In this document: piece after piece, positions 18,156-26,986 of the stretch
Layout of the letters: each line of letters starts with the position of its first letter
Position numbering within the stretch: position 1 is the first letter of the stretch
DNA from: Krasilnikovia cinnamomea
Lineage (GTDB): Bacteria; Actinomycetota; Actinomycetes; Mycobacteriales; Micromonosporaceae
Assembly: GCF_004217545.1 (NCBI RefSeq)
Contig: NZ_SHKY01000001.1
Coordinates: 5,828,001-5,892,000 of the forward strand
DNA: 64,000 bases
Direction: 5' to 3'
The notes under the pieces: model-generated
Database searches by the model: none
The model's input: the letters and a program-made list of their open reading frames with translations, nothing else
What the model was told of the DNA's origin: nothing
Made by a program: the position numbers and the translations under genes

Positions 18156-19360
18156 AAATCATCGATGCCCGGGTAATCGTGACCTGCCCCGGACGCAACT
18201 TCGTCACGCTCAAGGTGGAGACGCAGGAGGGTGTCACCGGCGTCGGCGACGCCACGCTGAACGGCCGGGAACTGGCGGTGGCGAGCTACCTGACCGACCA
18301 TGTGGTGCCGGCACTGATCGGACGGGACGCGGCGCGCATCGAGGACACCTGGCAGTACCTGTACCGGGGCGCGTACTGGCGGCGGGGCCCGGTGACGATG
18401 AGCGCGATCGCCGCGGTGGACACCGCGTTGTGGGACATCAAGGGCAAGGTCGCCGGTCTGCCGGTGTACCAGCTGCTCGGCGGCCGCTCCCGCGACGGCG
18501 TGACCGTGTACGGCCACGCCAACGCCGAATCGGTCGAGCAGGTCTGCGCCGAGGTCGCGCGGTATGTCGAGATGGGCTACCGGGCGGTGCGGGTGCAGAC
18601 CGGCATCCCGGGCCTGGCGGCCACCTACGGAGTGGGCAAGGACAAACTGTTCTACGAGCCGGCGGACGCCGCGATTCCCACCGAGGCGCAGTGGTCCACC
18701 GACCGTTACCTCCACCACATCCCGGGAGTCTTCGCCCGGGTCCGTGACGAGTTCGGGCCGAACCTGAAGTTGCTGCACGACGTGCATCATCGGCTCACCC
18801 CGATCGAGGCGGCCCGGCTCGGCCAGCTCCTGGAGCCGTACGCCTTGACCTGGATGGAGGATCCGGTGCCGGCTGAGCTGCAGGAGGGGTTCCGGTTGAT
18901 CCGGCAGCACACCACCACGCCGATCGCGGTGGGGGAGGTGTTCAACACCGTCTGGGACTGCCAGCAGCTCATCCGCGAGCAACTCATCGACTACGTACGG
19001 GCCACCGTGGTGCACGCGGGCGGCATCACGCACCTGCGGCGCATCTTCGATCTGGCGGCACTGCACCACGTGCGCAGCGGTTCGCACGGGGCGACCGACC
19101 TGTCTCCGGTGTGTATGGCCGCCGCCCTGCACCTGGACGTCAGCATCCCCAACTTCGGGCTGCAGGAGTACATGCGCCACACCGAGGCCACCGACGCGGT
19201 GTTCCCGCACACCTACCGTTTCGCCGACGGTTACCTGCACCCGTCGGAGGAACCCGGGCTGGGCGTGGACATCGACGAGGAGCTCGCTGCCGGCTACCCG
19301 TACCGGCCGGCTTCGCTGCCGGTGAACCGCCTCGAGGACGGCACGCTGCACCACTGGTGA
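18152..19360 (+). CDS. manD: D-mannonate dehydratase (enolase superfamily)
   Basis: The 402-residue enzyme removes water from D-mannonate to give 2-keto-3-deoxygluconate. The key residues fall at the positions known for characterised ManD enzymes: Arg147 and Tyr159 (RAVRVQT, AATYG), metal ligand Asp210 with His212 (HDVHHR), Glu236 (WMEDP) and Glu262 (AVGEVF), with the late catalytic His in GSHGATDLSP near residue 312. Such agreement argues for a true mannonate dehydratase rather than another acid-sugar dehydratase. It is translationally coupled to the permease upstream. Together with uxaC and uxuB it forms the upper hexuronate pathway. Confidence 0.95.
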   Translation: MKIIDARVIVTCPGRNFVTLKVETQEGVTGVGDATLNGRELAVASYLTDHVVPALIGRDAARIEDTWQYLYRGAYWRRGPVTMSAIAAVDTALWDIKGKVAGLPVYQLLGGRSRDGVTVYGHANAESVEQVCAEVARYVEMGYRAVRVQTGIPGLAATYGVGKDKLFYEPADAAIPTEAQWSTDRYLHHIPGVFARVRDEFGPNLKLLHDVHHRLTPIEAARLGQLLEPYALTWMEDPVPAELQEGFRLIRQHTTTPIAVGEVFNTVWDCQQLIREQLIDYVRATVVHAGGITHLRRIFDLAALHHVRSGSHGATDLSPVCMAAALHLDVSIPNFGLQEYMRHTEATDAVFPHTYRFADGYLHPSEEPGLGVDIDEELAAGYPYRPASLPVNRLEDGTLHHW

Positions 19361-19444
19361 CCCCCGCGCGTTCCCGGTCGGCATTCAACCTCATCGAGCA
19401 GCGGGGCGGCCGGGCCGGTGAGCCCGTAACGAAGGAGGACAAAG

Positions 19445-20968
19445 GTGAGCGTGCCACCGCGCTTGAGCATGGCCACGCTGCCCAGCGCGGCTGGCGCCGG
19501 CATGCGGGCGCCGCGGATCGATCCGGCCGCGCTGGACATCGGCATCGTGCACCTGGGCATCGGCGCCTTCCACCGCGCGCATCAGGCCGTCTACACCGAG
19601 GACGCCCTCGCTGCCGCGGGAGAGAGCGACTGGGGCATCTGCGGTGTCACCCAACGCTCCGCGCACGTCCGCGACCAGCTGGTTCCGCAGGACGGTCTGT
19701 ACACGGTGCTGCAGCGGGGAACGGGCGCCCGCGAGCCGCGGCTGGTCGGGTCGGTCCGCCAGGTACTGGCCACCACCGAGGACGATGTGGTGGCCCGCCT
19801 CGCGGACCCGGCGGTGCGGGTCGTCACCCTCACCGTGACCGAGAAGGGTTACCGCCTGGACCGGCACGGCGAACCGGATCTGCGCGACGCCGGCGTGCGT
19901 GCCGACCTGGCTGGGCACGCCGGGGCCGGTCACCGGCCCCGGACGGTGGTCGGCACGCTGGTATCGGCACTGGCGCGGCGCCGGGCCGGGCACGGCCGTG
20001 GGCTGAGCCTGGTGTCGTGTGACAACCTGCCCGGGAACGGATCGGTGCTGCGGAAACTGGTCACCGGGTTCTGCGCCGCGTTGCCGGCCCCGGGTGGCGA
20101 GGACCTCGCTGCCTGGGTCGCGCGGGAGGTGTCGTTCCCGTCGACCGTGGTCGACCGGATGGTGCCCACCACCCGGTCCGGCGACCGCGACGAGATCGCC
20201 CGGACGTTCGGCGTGACGGACGCGGCAGTGGTGGTGGCCGAACCGTTCCGCCAATGGGTCGTGCAGGACGACTTCGCCGCCGGGCGTCCGGCCTGGGACC
20301 GTGCCGGAGCCCTGTTGACCGCCGACGTCACCCCTTACGAGGCGGTCAAGCTTCGGCTGCTCAATGCCGCGCATTCCTTGCTGGCCTACACCGGAGCGCT
20401 GGCCGGCCACGAAACCATCGCCGCGGCCGTCGCCGACCCGGAACTGGCCGCCGCCGCTGCGGCGTTGATGGTGCACGATGCCAGCCCGACATTGCGCCCG
20501 CCGGCCGGCCTCGAACTGTCCGGCTACTGCGACGCCGTGCTGCGCCGCTTCGCCAACCCCGCCCTGGGGCACCGGACGCTGCAGGTCGCCGCGGATGGTT
20601 CACTGAAGCTGCCGATCAGAGTGCTGGGTACGGTCCGCGATCGTCTCGCCGCGGGCACCGAACCCACCTGGGCGGCGCTCGCGGTAGCCGCCTGGATGGT
20701 CCTGCTCGTCCGTGGCCGCACCGATGACGATCGGGTGCTGGCCGTCGAGGATCCGATGCTGGGCCACCTGCGGACCCAGCTAGGCCGACTGTGCGACCGA
20801 CCCAGGCCCCACGACGCCGCCCGGATCGTGGCGGTGCTGCTCGGCGTTACCGAGATATTCGGCGACGATCTGCCCGCCCATCCGGTGTTTCGCGATCTGC
20901 TCACCGCACACGTGGCCCGGCTACTCACGCCGACGCCTCGGCGGCCATCGCGCTCAGCCGGCAGCTGA
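19445..20968 (+). CDS. uxuB: Fructuronate reductase (mannitol dehydrogenase family)
   Basis: A 507-residue NAD-dependent polyol dehydrogenase. The N-terminal Rossmann part has GIVHLGIGAFHRAHQAVYTE, a middle signature SCDNLPGNG follows, and the C-terminal catalytic domain carries the Lys motif AVKLRLLNAAHS. In hexuronate breakdown it reduces D-fructuronate to D-mannonate, which ManD, encoded just upstream, then dehydrates. Mannitol dehydrogenase shares the fold, but the position next to manD supports fructuronate reductase. AAGGAGG precedes the GTG start. The gap from manD is 84 bases, so it is probably in the same operon. Confidence 0.9.
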   Translation: MSVPPRLSMATLPSAAGAGMRAPRIDPAALDIGIVHLGIGAFHRAHQAVYTEDALAAAGESDWGICGVTQRSAHVRDQLVPQDGLYTVLQRGTGAREPRLVGSVRQVLATTEDDVVARLADPAVRVVTLTVTEKGYRLDRHGEPDLRDAGVRADLAGHAGAGHRPRTVVGTLVSALARRRAGHGRGLSLVSCDNLPGNGSVLRKLVTGFCAALPAPGGEDLAAWVAREVSFPSTVVDRMVPTTRSGDRDEIARTFGVTDAAVVVAEPFRQWVVQDDFAAGRPAWDRAGALLTADVTPYEAVKLRLLNAAHSLLAYTGALAGHETIAAAVADPELAAAAAALMVHDASPTLRPPAGLELSGYCDAVLRRFANPALGHRTLQVAADGSLKLPIRVLGTVRDRLAAGTEPTWAALAVAAWMVLLVRGRTDDDRVLAVEDPMLGHLRTQLGRLCDRPRPHDAARIVAVLLGVTEIFGDDLPAHPVFRDLLTAHVARLLTPTPRRPSRSAGS

Positions 20969-21065
20969 TCACACCCCATTCAGGCGTCCCGTCCCGCGGG
21001 CGCCGCTGGCCCAGCCTCAGCCATCCCTCCCGACGCCCGGGCCACCGGGCACCGAAAGGAGCCTC

Positions 21066-23375
21066 ATGTCCTCGCAAACATCCGGCGCGATGTCACCGCG
21101 GCGTCGCAGCGTCCGGCTCGGCGCATCGACAGCCGCGGTGCTGGCGGTGGTCAGCAGTGCGATCGTCGTCGCCGTACCCGCGGTGGCGGCCCCCGTTCCG
21201 GCCGAGGTACGGCAACGCCTCGACCTGAGCCAGGGCTGGCGATTCACCGGCCCGGACACCGGCGGTCAAGGGCCCGCCGGCGCCGCAGCCGTCGACTTCG
21301 ACGACAGCTCCTGGCGCACGGTCGATGTGCCACACACGTACAACGCCGTCGATGGGGCCGACGGCTGCCCCGGGAGGAACGCAAGGACAGAAACCCGGAC
21401 CGGCCTCACCGCCATCCAGAAGATCTTCGAGCAGGACACGACAGAACCGTGTTACGACGGCGTGGCCCGCGGCGTCGCCTGGTACCGCAAGCACGTCACT
21501 GTACCGGCGAGCTACCGGGGCAAGATGCTGTACCTGCAGTTCGACGCCGTCAGCCGGATCGCCGACGTCTACGTCAACGGGGTGGCCGCCGGCCACCACG
21601 AGGGCGGCTACAGCCGGTTCCGGATCCAGGCCAACGGGCTCAGACCCGGCCAGGACAACGTCATCGCCGTCAAGGTGAGCAACGCCTGGGGCCAGGACCT
21701 GGCGCCGCTCGACGCCGACTTCACCTTCTTCGGCGGCGTCACCCGTCCGGTCAGCCTCATCGCGACCGACCCCCTGCAGATCCGGATGCTCGACCATGGC
21801 GGCCCCGGTGTCTACCTCAACCAGCGCGACCTGACCGACGCCGCCGCCACGGTCGACGTGACCACCCGGCTGTGGAACAACCACGCCGGCGCCCGCGCCG
21901 TCGAGGTGCGCACCGTGGTGACCGACAAGCGTGGCATGACCGTCGCCGAGCGCACCGACTCCGCCGGAGACCTGGCGGCGGGCTCGGCCGGCAACCTCGT
22001 GCAGCGGGTGACCATCGCCAACCCGCACCGCTGGAACGGCCGCCGCGACCCGTACCTGTACCGGGTGCACGTCCAGGTCAGGGACAAGGCCGCCGGTAAG
22101 GTCACCGACCTGGTGTCCCAGCCGCTGGGCCTGCGCACCATCGCGGTCGACGCGCAAACGGGCTTCAGGCTCAACGGCCAGCCCTACCGGCTGTACGGGG
22201 TCAACCTGCACACCGATGTCAAGCGCCGCGGCAGCGCCGTCACGGACGGGGACAGCCGCCGCGACTTCGACAACCTGGACGAGATGGGCGCGACCGCGGT
22301 ACGCATGTCGCACTACCAGCATCCCGAGCTGAACTACACGCTCGCCGACGAGCGCGGGATCGTACTGTGGACCGAGATCCCGCTCGTCAACTCGGTCAAG
22401 GACACCGACCAGTTCCGCGCGTCCACGCGTGCGCAGCTGACCGAACTGATCCGGCAGAACTACAACCACCCGTCGATCGCGTTCTGGGGCATCGGCAACG
22501 AGCAGCGTTACGCCGACGACGCCAAACCCGTCAACGACCTGCTCTCCGACCTGCAGACCCTCGCGAAGCGGGAGAGCCCGGAACAGCGGCTCACCACCTA
22601 TGCGACCTGCTGCGTGCCGGACACCGGTAGGATCGCCAACCACGCCGACACCACCGGGCACAACATCTACAGCGGCTGGTACACCAACTCGGAGGATCCC
22701 GCCACCCGCGATGGCAAGGCCGACGCCGGCATCAACGGGCTCGGCAGGCAACTCGACGCGATCCACGCCGCCCTGCCGAACCAGCCCGTCGCGGTCTCCG
22801 AGTACGGCGCCGGCATCGATGTCGACGATCACACCGGTCACCTCACCTACATTCCCAAGAACGACGGCGACTTCCACCCCGTGGAATACGGCAACCACTT
22901 CCACGAACGCTACTGGGCACAGCTGTCGGCACGGCCCTTCGTGTGGGGCAGTTTCATCTGGAACCTCAACGAGTTCGCCTCAGACTGGCGCGCCGAAGGA
23001 GCCGTCCCCGGCATCAACGACAAGGGACTCATCAGCTACGACCGCGGCGTGAAGAAGGACCCCTTCTACTTCTACAAGGCCACCTGGTCGTCGCATCCCA
23101 CGCTGCACCTGACCAGCAAGGGCTGGACTGACCGCCGGCGCGACAACGCCGCACACAACGGACCGCTGATCGACGACCTGCGGGTGTACTCCAACGCCGA
23201 GCGGGTCACCCTCAAGATCAATGGCCGGGAGATCGGCACACAGCAGCGCAGCAGCCCGACCGACCGCATCTTCGAGTGGGCCGACGTGCTGCGGCCCGGC
23301 GACAACGCCGTCGAGGTGACCGCCACCGTCGCCGGGCAGACGGTGACCGACACGGCGGCCGTGACCCTCTCCTGA
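21066..23375 (+). CDS. Secreted glycoside hydrolase family 2 enzyme
   Basis: A 769-residue exported GH2 protein. The signal region is ASTAAVLAVVSSAIVVAVPA, followed by a jelly-roll sugar-binding domain (LSQGWRFTG, GVARGVAWYRKHV, GGYSRFRI), an Ig-like domain, a (beta/alpha)8 barrel and a C-terminal DUF4982-like beta domain. The barrel has MSHYQHPELNY, the acid/base WGIGNEQ (Glu479) and the nucleophile AVSEYG (Glu579). GH2 contains beta-galactosidases, beta-glucuronidases and beta-mannosidases. The hexuronate operon suggests a glycan with terminal beta-linked uronate or galactose, but the sequence does not decide. AAAGGAG precedes the ATG. Confidence 0.9.
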   Translation: MSSQTSGAMSPRRRSVRLGASTAAVLAVVSSAIVVAVPAVAAPVPAEVRQRLDLSQGWRFTGPDTGGQGPAGAAAVDFDDSSWRTVDVPHTYNAVDGADGCPGRNARTETRTGLTAIQKIFEQDTTEPCYDGVARGVAWYRKHVTVPASYRGKMLYLQFDAVSRIADVYVNGVAAGHHEGGYSRFRIQANGLRPGQDNVIAVKVSNAWGQDLAPLDADFTFFGGVTRPVSLIATDPLQIRMLDHGGPGVYLNQRDLTDAAATVDVTTRLWNNHAGARAVEVRTVVTDKRGMTVAERTDSAGDLAAGSAGNLVQRVTIANPHRWNGRRDPYLYRVHVQVRDKAAGKVTDLVSQPLGLRTIAVDAQTGFRLNGQPYRLYGVNLHTDVKRRGSAVTDGDSRRDFDNLDEMGATAVRMSHYQHPELNYTLADERGIVLWTEIPLVNSVKDTDQFRASTRAQLTELIRQNYNHPSIAFWGIGNEQRYADDAKPVNDLLSDLQTLAKRESPEQRLTTYATCCVPDTGRIANHADTTGHNIYSGWYTNSEDPATRDGKADAGINGLGRQLDAIHAALPNQPVAVSEYGAGIDVDDHTGHLTYIPKNDGDFHPVEYGNHFHERYWAQLSARPFVWGSFIWNLNEFASDWRAEGAVPGINDKGLISYDRGVKKDPFYFYKATWSSHPTLHLTSKGWTDRRRDNAAHNGPLIDDLRVYSNAERVTLKINGREIGTQQRSSPTDRIFEWADVLRPGDNAVEVTATVAGQTVTDTAAVTLS

Positions 23376-23473
23376 AACGGTGCCGGGCCGCGCCGACGGT
23401 CCGGCACCACCCACGCAGTCCACCCGCCCGCTTCGACATCGACGACCCCCTGACCACGAAACGAGGCTGTGAC

Positions 23474-24757
23474 ATGGCGAACCGACGTAACTTCCTGGAA
23501 GCGGTGCTCGCGGCCGGGCTGATCGCACAGGCGCCGGGCAGCGCACAAGCCGCCGCCGACCCCGGATGCCGAGCGGATGCGCCCGGCAACCGGGCACCCC
23601 GCATCCTGCTGCGTTCCTCCTGGCAGACGGTCAACATCGGCGATGTCGCCCATACTCCCGGCGTGCTTGCCCTGCTGGAGAAGCACCTTCCGCACGCCGA
23701 GGTGCAACTGTGGCCGAGCGACGTCGGCCACGGCGTGCGCCAGATGCTCCTGGCGCGCTTCCCGAAGCTCAAGGTGATCAACCAGTCGTCCGAGACAGAG
23801 GTACGGCAGGCGCTCGCGTACAACGACTTCCTGCTGCACGGCTCCGGACCCATGCTGCTCGGTGCCAGGGAAGTGGCCCGGTGGCGTACCGAGACGGGCA
23901 AACCGTACGGAGTCCTCGGCATCACCTACGGTGGCCCGGACGAACTCGACCTGCTCAACGCGGCACGCTTCGCCTACTTCCGCGACTACCCCTCGCTGCA
24001 GCGCGCCCAGGCGGACGGACTGAAGACGCCCGTGACGGGCTTCGGCCCGGACGGGGCCTTCGCCACGGACCTGCGTGACGATGTCGCGGCGTCCGCCTTC
24101 TGCGATGGTGCCGGCCTGCGGACCGGCCAGTTCCTGTGTGTCATTCCGCGGTACCGGACCACGCCGTACTGGGAGATCTACAACCGGCCGATGACCGACG
24201 CGGACCGGCGCAACGACGCGCTCAACCAGTCGATGAAGGAGCATGACCACGCCCCGCTGCGCGCGGCCATGATCCAGGTCGTCCGGCAGACGTCACTGCG
24301 GGTACTGGTCTGTCCCGAGGACGCCAGCCAGGTGAGACTCGGTAAGGAGGTACTGGTCGACCCGCTGCCGGCCGACGTGCGGGCCAGAGTGGTCTGGCGG
24401 GACTCCTTCTGGACCTCGCTGGCAGAGGCGGTCGGTGTCTATGCCCGGTCGGCCGGCATGCTCAGCAATGAGCAGCACTCACCGATCCTGTCCATCGGCC
24501 ACGGGGTGCCGGCGCTGCTGTGCCGGTGGAAGCAGCAGACCAGCAAGGGATTCATGTGGCGCAGCATCGGGCTCGCCGACTGGTTGTTCGACATGGACGA
24601 CGAGGCGTCGATCGGCAGGATCGTGCCGGCCGTACTGGCGGTGACGAAGGATCTCGCCGCGGCCCAGGCCCGCGCGCGTGCGGCGCGCGCGCTGGTGCGG
24701 GAGCGTCACGCGGAGGAGATGGCCGTGCTGGGCACGCGGCTGCGGGCGACCGGGTGA
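23474..24757 (+). CDS. Exported polysaccharide pyruvyl transferase-fold protein
   Basis: About 427 residues. The N-terminus (NRRNFLEAVLAAGLIAQAPGSAQA) is a Tat- or Sec-like export signal. The rest matches the polysaccharide pyruvyl transferase family: SSWQTVNIGDVAHTPGVLALL near the start, NDFLLHGSGPMLLG, a middle core with PYGVLGITYGGPDE, and a C-terminal nucleotide-binding-like half (LLSNEQHSPILSIGHGVPALL). Characterised members add pyruvate ketals to wall or capsule sugars inside the cell, so an exported member at the end of a catabolic operon is odd. It may act on pyruvylated sugars outside, or be a pseudo-enzyme. The ribosome site is weak (GAGG, 10 bases before the ATG). Confidence 0.8.
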   Translation: MANRRNFLEAVLAAGLIAQAPGSAQAAADPGCRADAPGNRAPRILLRSSWQTVNIGDVAHTPGVLALLEKHLPHAEVQLWPSDVGHGVRQMLLARFPKLKVINQSSETEVRQALAYNDFLLHGSGPMLLGAREVARWRTETGKPYGVLGITYGGPDELDLLNAARFAYFRDYPSLQRAQADGLKTPVTGFGPDGAFATDLRDDVAASAFCDGAGLRTGQFLCVIPRYRTTPYWEIYNRPMTDADRRNDALNQSMKEHDHAPLRAAMIQVVRQTSLRVLVCPEDASQVRLGKEVLVDPLPADVRARVVWRDSFWTSLAEAVGVYARSAGMLSNEQHSPILSIGHGVPALLCRWKQQTSKGFMWRSIGLADWLFDMDDEASIGRIVPAVLAVTKDLAAAQARARAARALVRERHAEEMAVLGTRLRATG

Positions 24758-24764
24758 CGCCGGC

Positions 24765-25075
24765 GCAAGCGCAGCGTGATGATCTGGAACGGGCGCAGCG
24801 TCAGCACCGCGGAGGCGCCGGCCACGGTGCGCACCGGCAGGTTCATCCGGTACCCGTACCGGACCGCGTCGGCGATCCGGGCGCCGGTCACGACGGCATA
24901 CCGCAGCCGGTGCATCCCCTGGTCGGTGTCCGGGTCCGGGTAGCGTGACGCGCTGCAGCAGCGACAGCCGTACCGTCGTGGTGGCGCCGCCATCGGCACG
25001 GGTGACCCGCCGGACGTATCCGTTCGCGAAGCACTCGCTGCAGGCGCTGTTCCACCAGGACGCGGTCATCATGCA
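24765..25075 (-). pseudogene. C-terminal remnant of a GH38 alpha-mannosidase
   Basis: The minus strand carries the typical end of a family 38 alpha-mannosidase in two frames: RLSLLQR in one, then YPDPDTDQGMHRLRYAVVTG, RYGYRMNLPVRTV and LRPFQIITLRLRR in another. The catalytic domain is missing and a frameshift separates the pieces. It lies just downstream of the minus-strand importer and alpha-galactosidase genes, so that operon probably once ended with an alpha-mannosidase. Confidence 0.7.
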
Positions 25076-25100
25076 TGACTTGTCCGTTCGGTGCCGCGCG

Positions 25101-25994
25101 TCAGTTCTTCACCGCGCCCTCCATGATCCCGGTGACGATCTGCCGGCCGGCGATGACGAACACGATCACCAGCGGCAGGGTGGCGAGCAGGGCGCCCGCC
25201 AGCAGCCGGGAGAAGACCACGTACTGGCCGGACGCGAGATTCGACAGGGCGACCTGCACGGTCGGGTACTCCGACCCACCGAGGGTTATCAGTGGCCACT
25301 GGAAATCGTTCCATGTGGCCGTGAAGGTGAGCAGGCCGAGGACGCCCAGGGCGGGCCGCAGGGTCGGTGCCACCACGCTGCGGAAGATCCGCAACGTGGT
25401 GGCGCCGTCGACCCGGGCCGCCTCGATCAGCTCGTCGGGCACCGCATCGGTGATGAACTGGCGCATGTAGAAGACCCCGAACGCGGTGACGAGTCCGGGC
25501 AGGATGACGGCTGCCGGGGTGCCGTTGAGCCCGAGCTTTCCCATCACGATGTAGAGCGCGACGACGCCGAGCTGATTGGGCACGGTCATCGTGACGATGA
25601 GGAACAGCATCAGGGGACCGCGCCCGCGGAAGCGCAGCTTGGCGAAGGCGAAGCCGGCCAGCGAGCAGAACAGCAGCACGGACAGGGTGACGACGATCGC
25701 GACGAACAGGCTGTTGAGCAGGGACGCGATGAAGAAGACATTGTCGGCGGCGAACACCGCACGCACGTTCTCGCCGAGTTCATCTCCGGGCGTTGTGACC
25801 GGGGGCAACCGGAAGACGTCCTCCTCGCCGCTGGATCCGACGACGAACATCCAGTAGAGCGGAAGTGCGGACAGCGCGATGGTCACCACCAGCAGGACAT
25901 AGGTGAGCGGGCCGGCCGGGCTGTCCGCCGGCGGTCGTCCTCGCCGCATCGATGTCACCGCTGTCCGGTTGCGCACGTCGGTTGATCCGGTCAT
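25101..25994 (-). CDS. Carbohydrate ABC transporter permease (MalG-like)
   Basis: A 297-residue CUT1-type permease with six membrane helices (TYVLLVVTIALSALPLYWMF, SLLNSLFVAIVVTLSVLLFC, GALLATLPLVIVFVIAG) and the EAA loop PDELIEAARVDGATTLRIF. It pairs with the next permease, whose stop overlaps its ATG. No ATPase is encoded nearby, as usual for actinomycete CUT1 importers that share a common ATPase. The co-encoded alpha-galactosidase suggests an alpha-galactoside as substrate. Confidence 0.92.
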   Translation of the reverse strand: MTGSTDVRNRTAVTSMRRGRPPADSPAGPLTYVLLVVTIALSALPLYWMFVVGSSGEEDVFRLPPVTTPGDELGENVRAVFAADNVFFIASLLNSLFVAIVVTLSVLLFCSLAGFAFAKLRFRGRGPLMLFLIVTMTVPNQLGVVALYIVMGKLGLNGTPAAVILPGLVTAFGVFYMRQFITDAVPDELIEAARVDGATTLRIFRSVVAPTLRPALGVLGLLTFTATWNDFQWPLITLGGSEYPTVQVALSNLASGQYVVFSRLLAGALLATLPLVIVFVIAGRQIVTGIMEGAVKN

Positions 25995-26986
25995 CGTCGT
26001 CCCCCACCGAGGCGGTTGGTCATCAGCCCGTTGACGGCGGCCAGCACAACGATGATCAGGAACAGCACCCAGGACATCGCTGCCGCCCGGCCCAGGTCGA
26101 GCTCCTTCCAGCCGGTTCGGTAGATGAGCATGGCGATGGTCTGGAACTGACCGTCGGAACCACCGGTGGCTTCGCGGGACTCGGGATCGAACAGCAGGGG
26201 TTCGGTGAACAGCTGCATGCCGCCGATCGTCGACAGGATCACCGTGAAGACCACTGCCGGCCGGATCGACGGCACGGTGATGTGCCACAGCTGCCGCCAC
26301 GCACCCGCGCCGTCCAGCACGGCGGCCTCGTACAGCGCCTTGGGCACGGTCTGCATGGCGGCGAGGTAGATCAGCGCGTTGTAGCCGATGTACCGCCAGT
26401 TCACCATGGTGGCGATGGCCAGCCAGGACGACCACTTCTCGGCGCGGAAGTCGACCTGGTCGAGACCGGCGGTGGAGAGCAGGTAGTTGATCGGTCCGAA
26501 TTCGTTGGCGAACAGGGCACCGAAGACGATTGTCGACGCGGCGATCGGCGTGATGTAGGGCAGCAACACCCCCATGCGCAGACCGGTGCGCCACCGCATC
26601 CGCCGGTTGAGCACCGCGGCCAGCAGCATGGCCAGGACGAGCTGCGGCACGGAGGACAACAGGAAGATGCCGACCGTGTTCAGCATCGCGTTCCAGAACC
26701 GGCCGTCACCCAGCACGGCGGTGTAGTTCGCGGATCCGGCCCAGCCGTCACTCGCGGGGTCGTCCAGCCGCCAGGTACGCAGTGACACGACGGCGTTGTA
26801 GAGCAGGGGAAACAATCCGAAGGCACCGAAGATCAGGAAGAACGGCGCGATCAACGCGTACGGGGTGTAGGCGGTGTCCCAGCGGGTCAGCCGGTTGCGC
26901 CAGGACGGCGGTTGCGGCGCCGCCGCGGACGAGGCCGTCACCGGGCTCGTCACTGCGGACGGCGACGCGCTGAGCTGGCTGGTCAT
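25991..26986 (-). CDS. Carbohydrate ABC transporter permease (MalF-like)
   Basis: A 331-residue CUT1 permease with a cytoplasmic start and six helices (YALIAPFFLIFGAFGLFPLLY, IFLLSSVPQLVLAMLLAAVL, MSWVLFLIIVVLAAV). The EAA loop is VPKALYEAAVLDGAGAWRQLW. ATGA overlaps link it to the solute-binding gene upstream and the second permease downstream, so all three are one translational unit. Confidence 0.92.
   Translation of the reverse strand: MTSQLSASPSAVTSPVTASSAAAPQPPSWRNRLTRWDTAYTPYALIAPFFLIFGAFGLFPLLYNAVVSLRTWRLDDPASDGWAGSANYTAVLGDGRFWNAMLNTVGIFLLSSVPQLVLAMLLAAVLNRRMRWRTGLRMGVLLPYITPIAASTIVFGALFANEFGPINYLLSTAGLDQVDFRAEKWSSWLAIATMVNWRYIGYNALIYLAAMQTVPKALYEAAVLDGAGAWRQLWHITVPSIRPAVVFTVILSTIGGMQLFTEPLLFDPESREATGGSDGQFQTIAMLIYRTGWKELDLGRAAAMSWVLFLIIVVLAAVNGLMTNRLGGGRR

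Noticed and set aside
21093..22904. A 603-residue minus-strand frame opposite the GH2 gene
   Set aside because: It is a shadow caused by high GC at third positions; it has no domain and no ribosome site, while the plus strand carries GH2 catalytic motifs.
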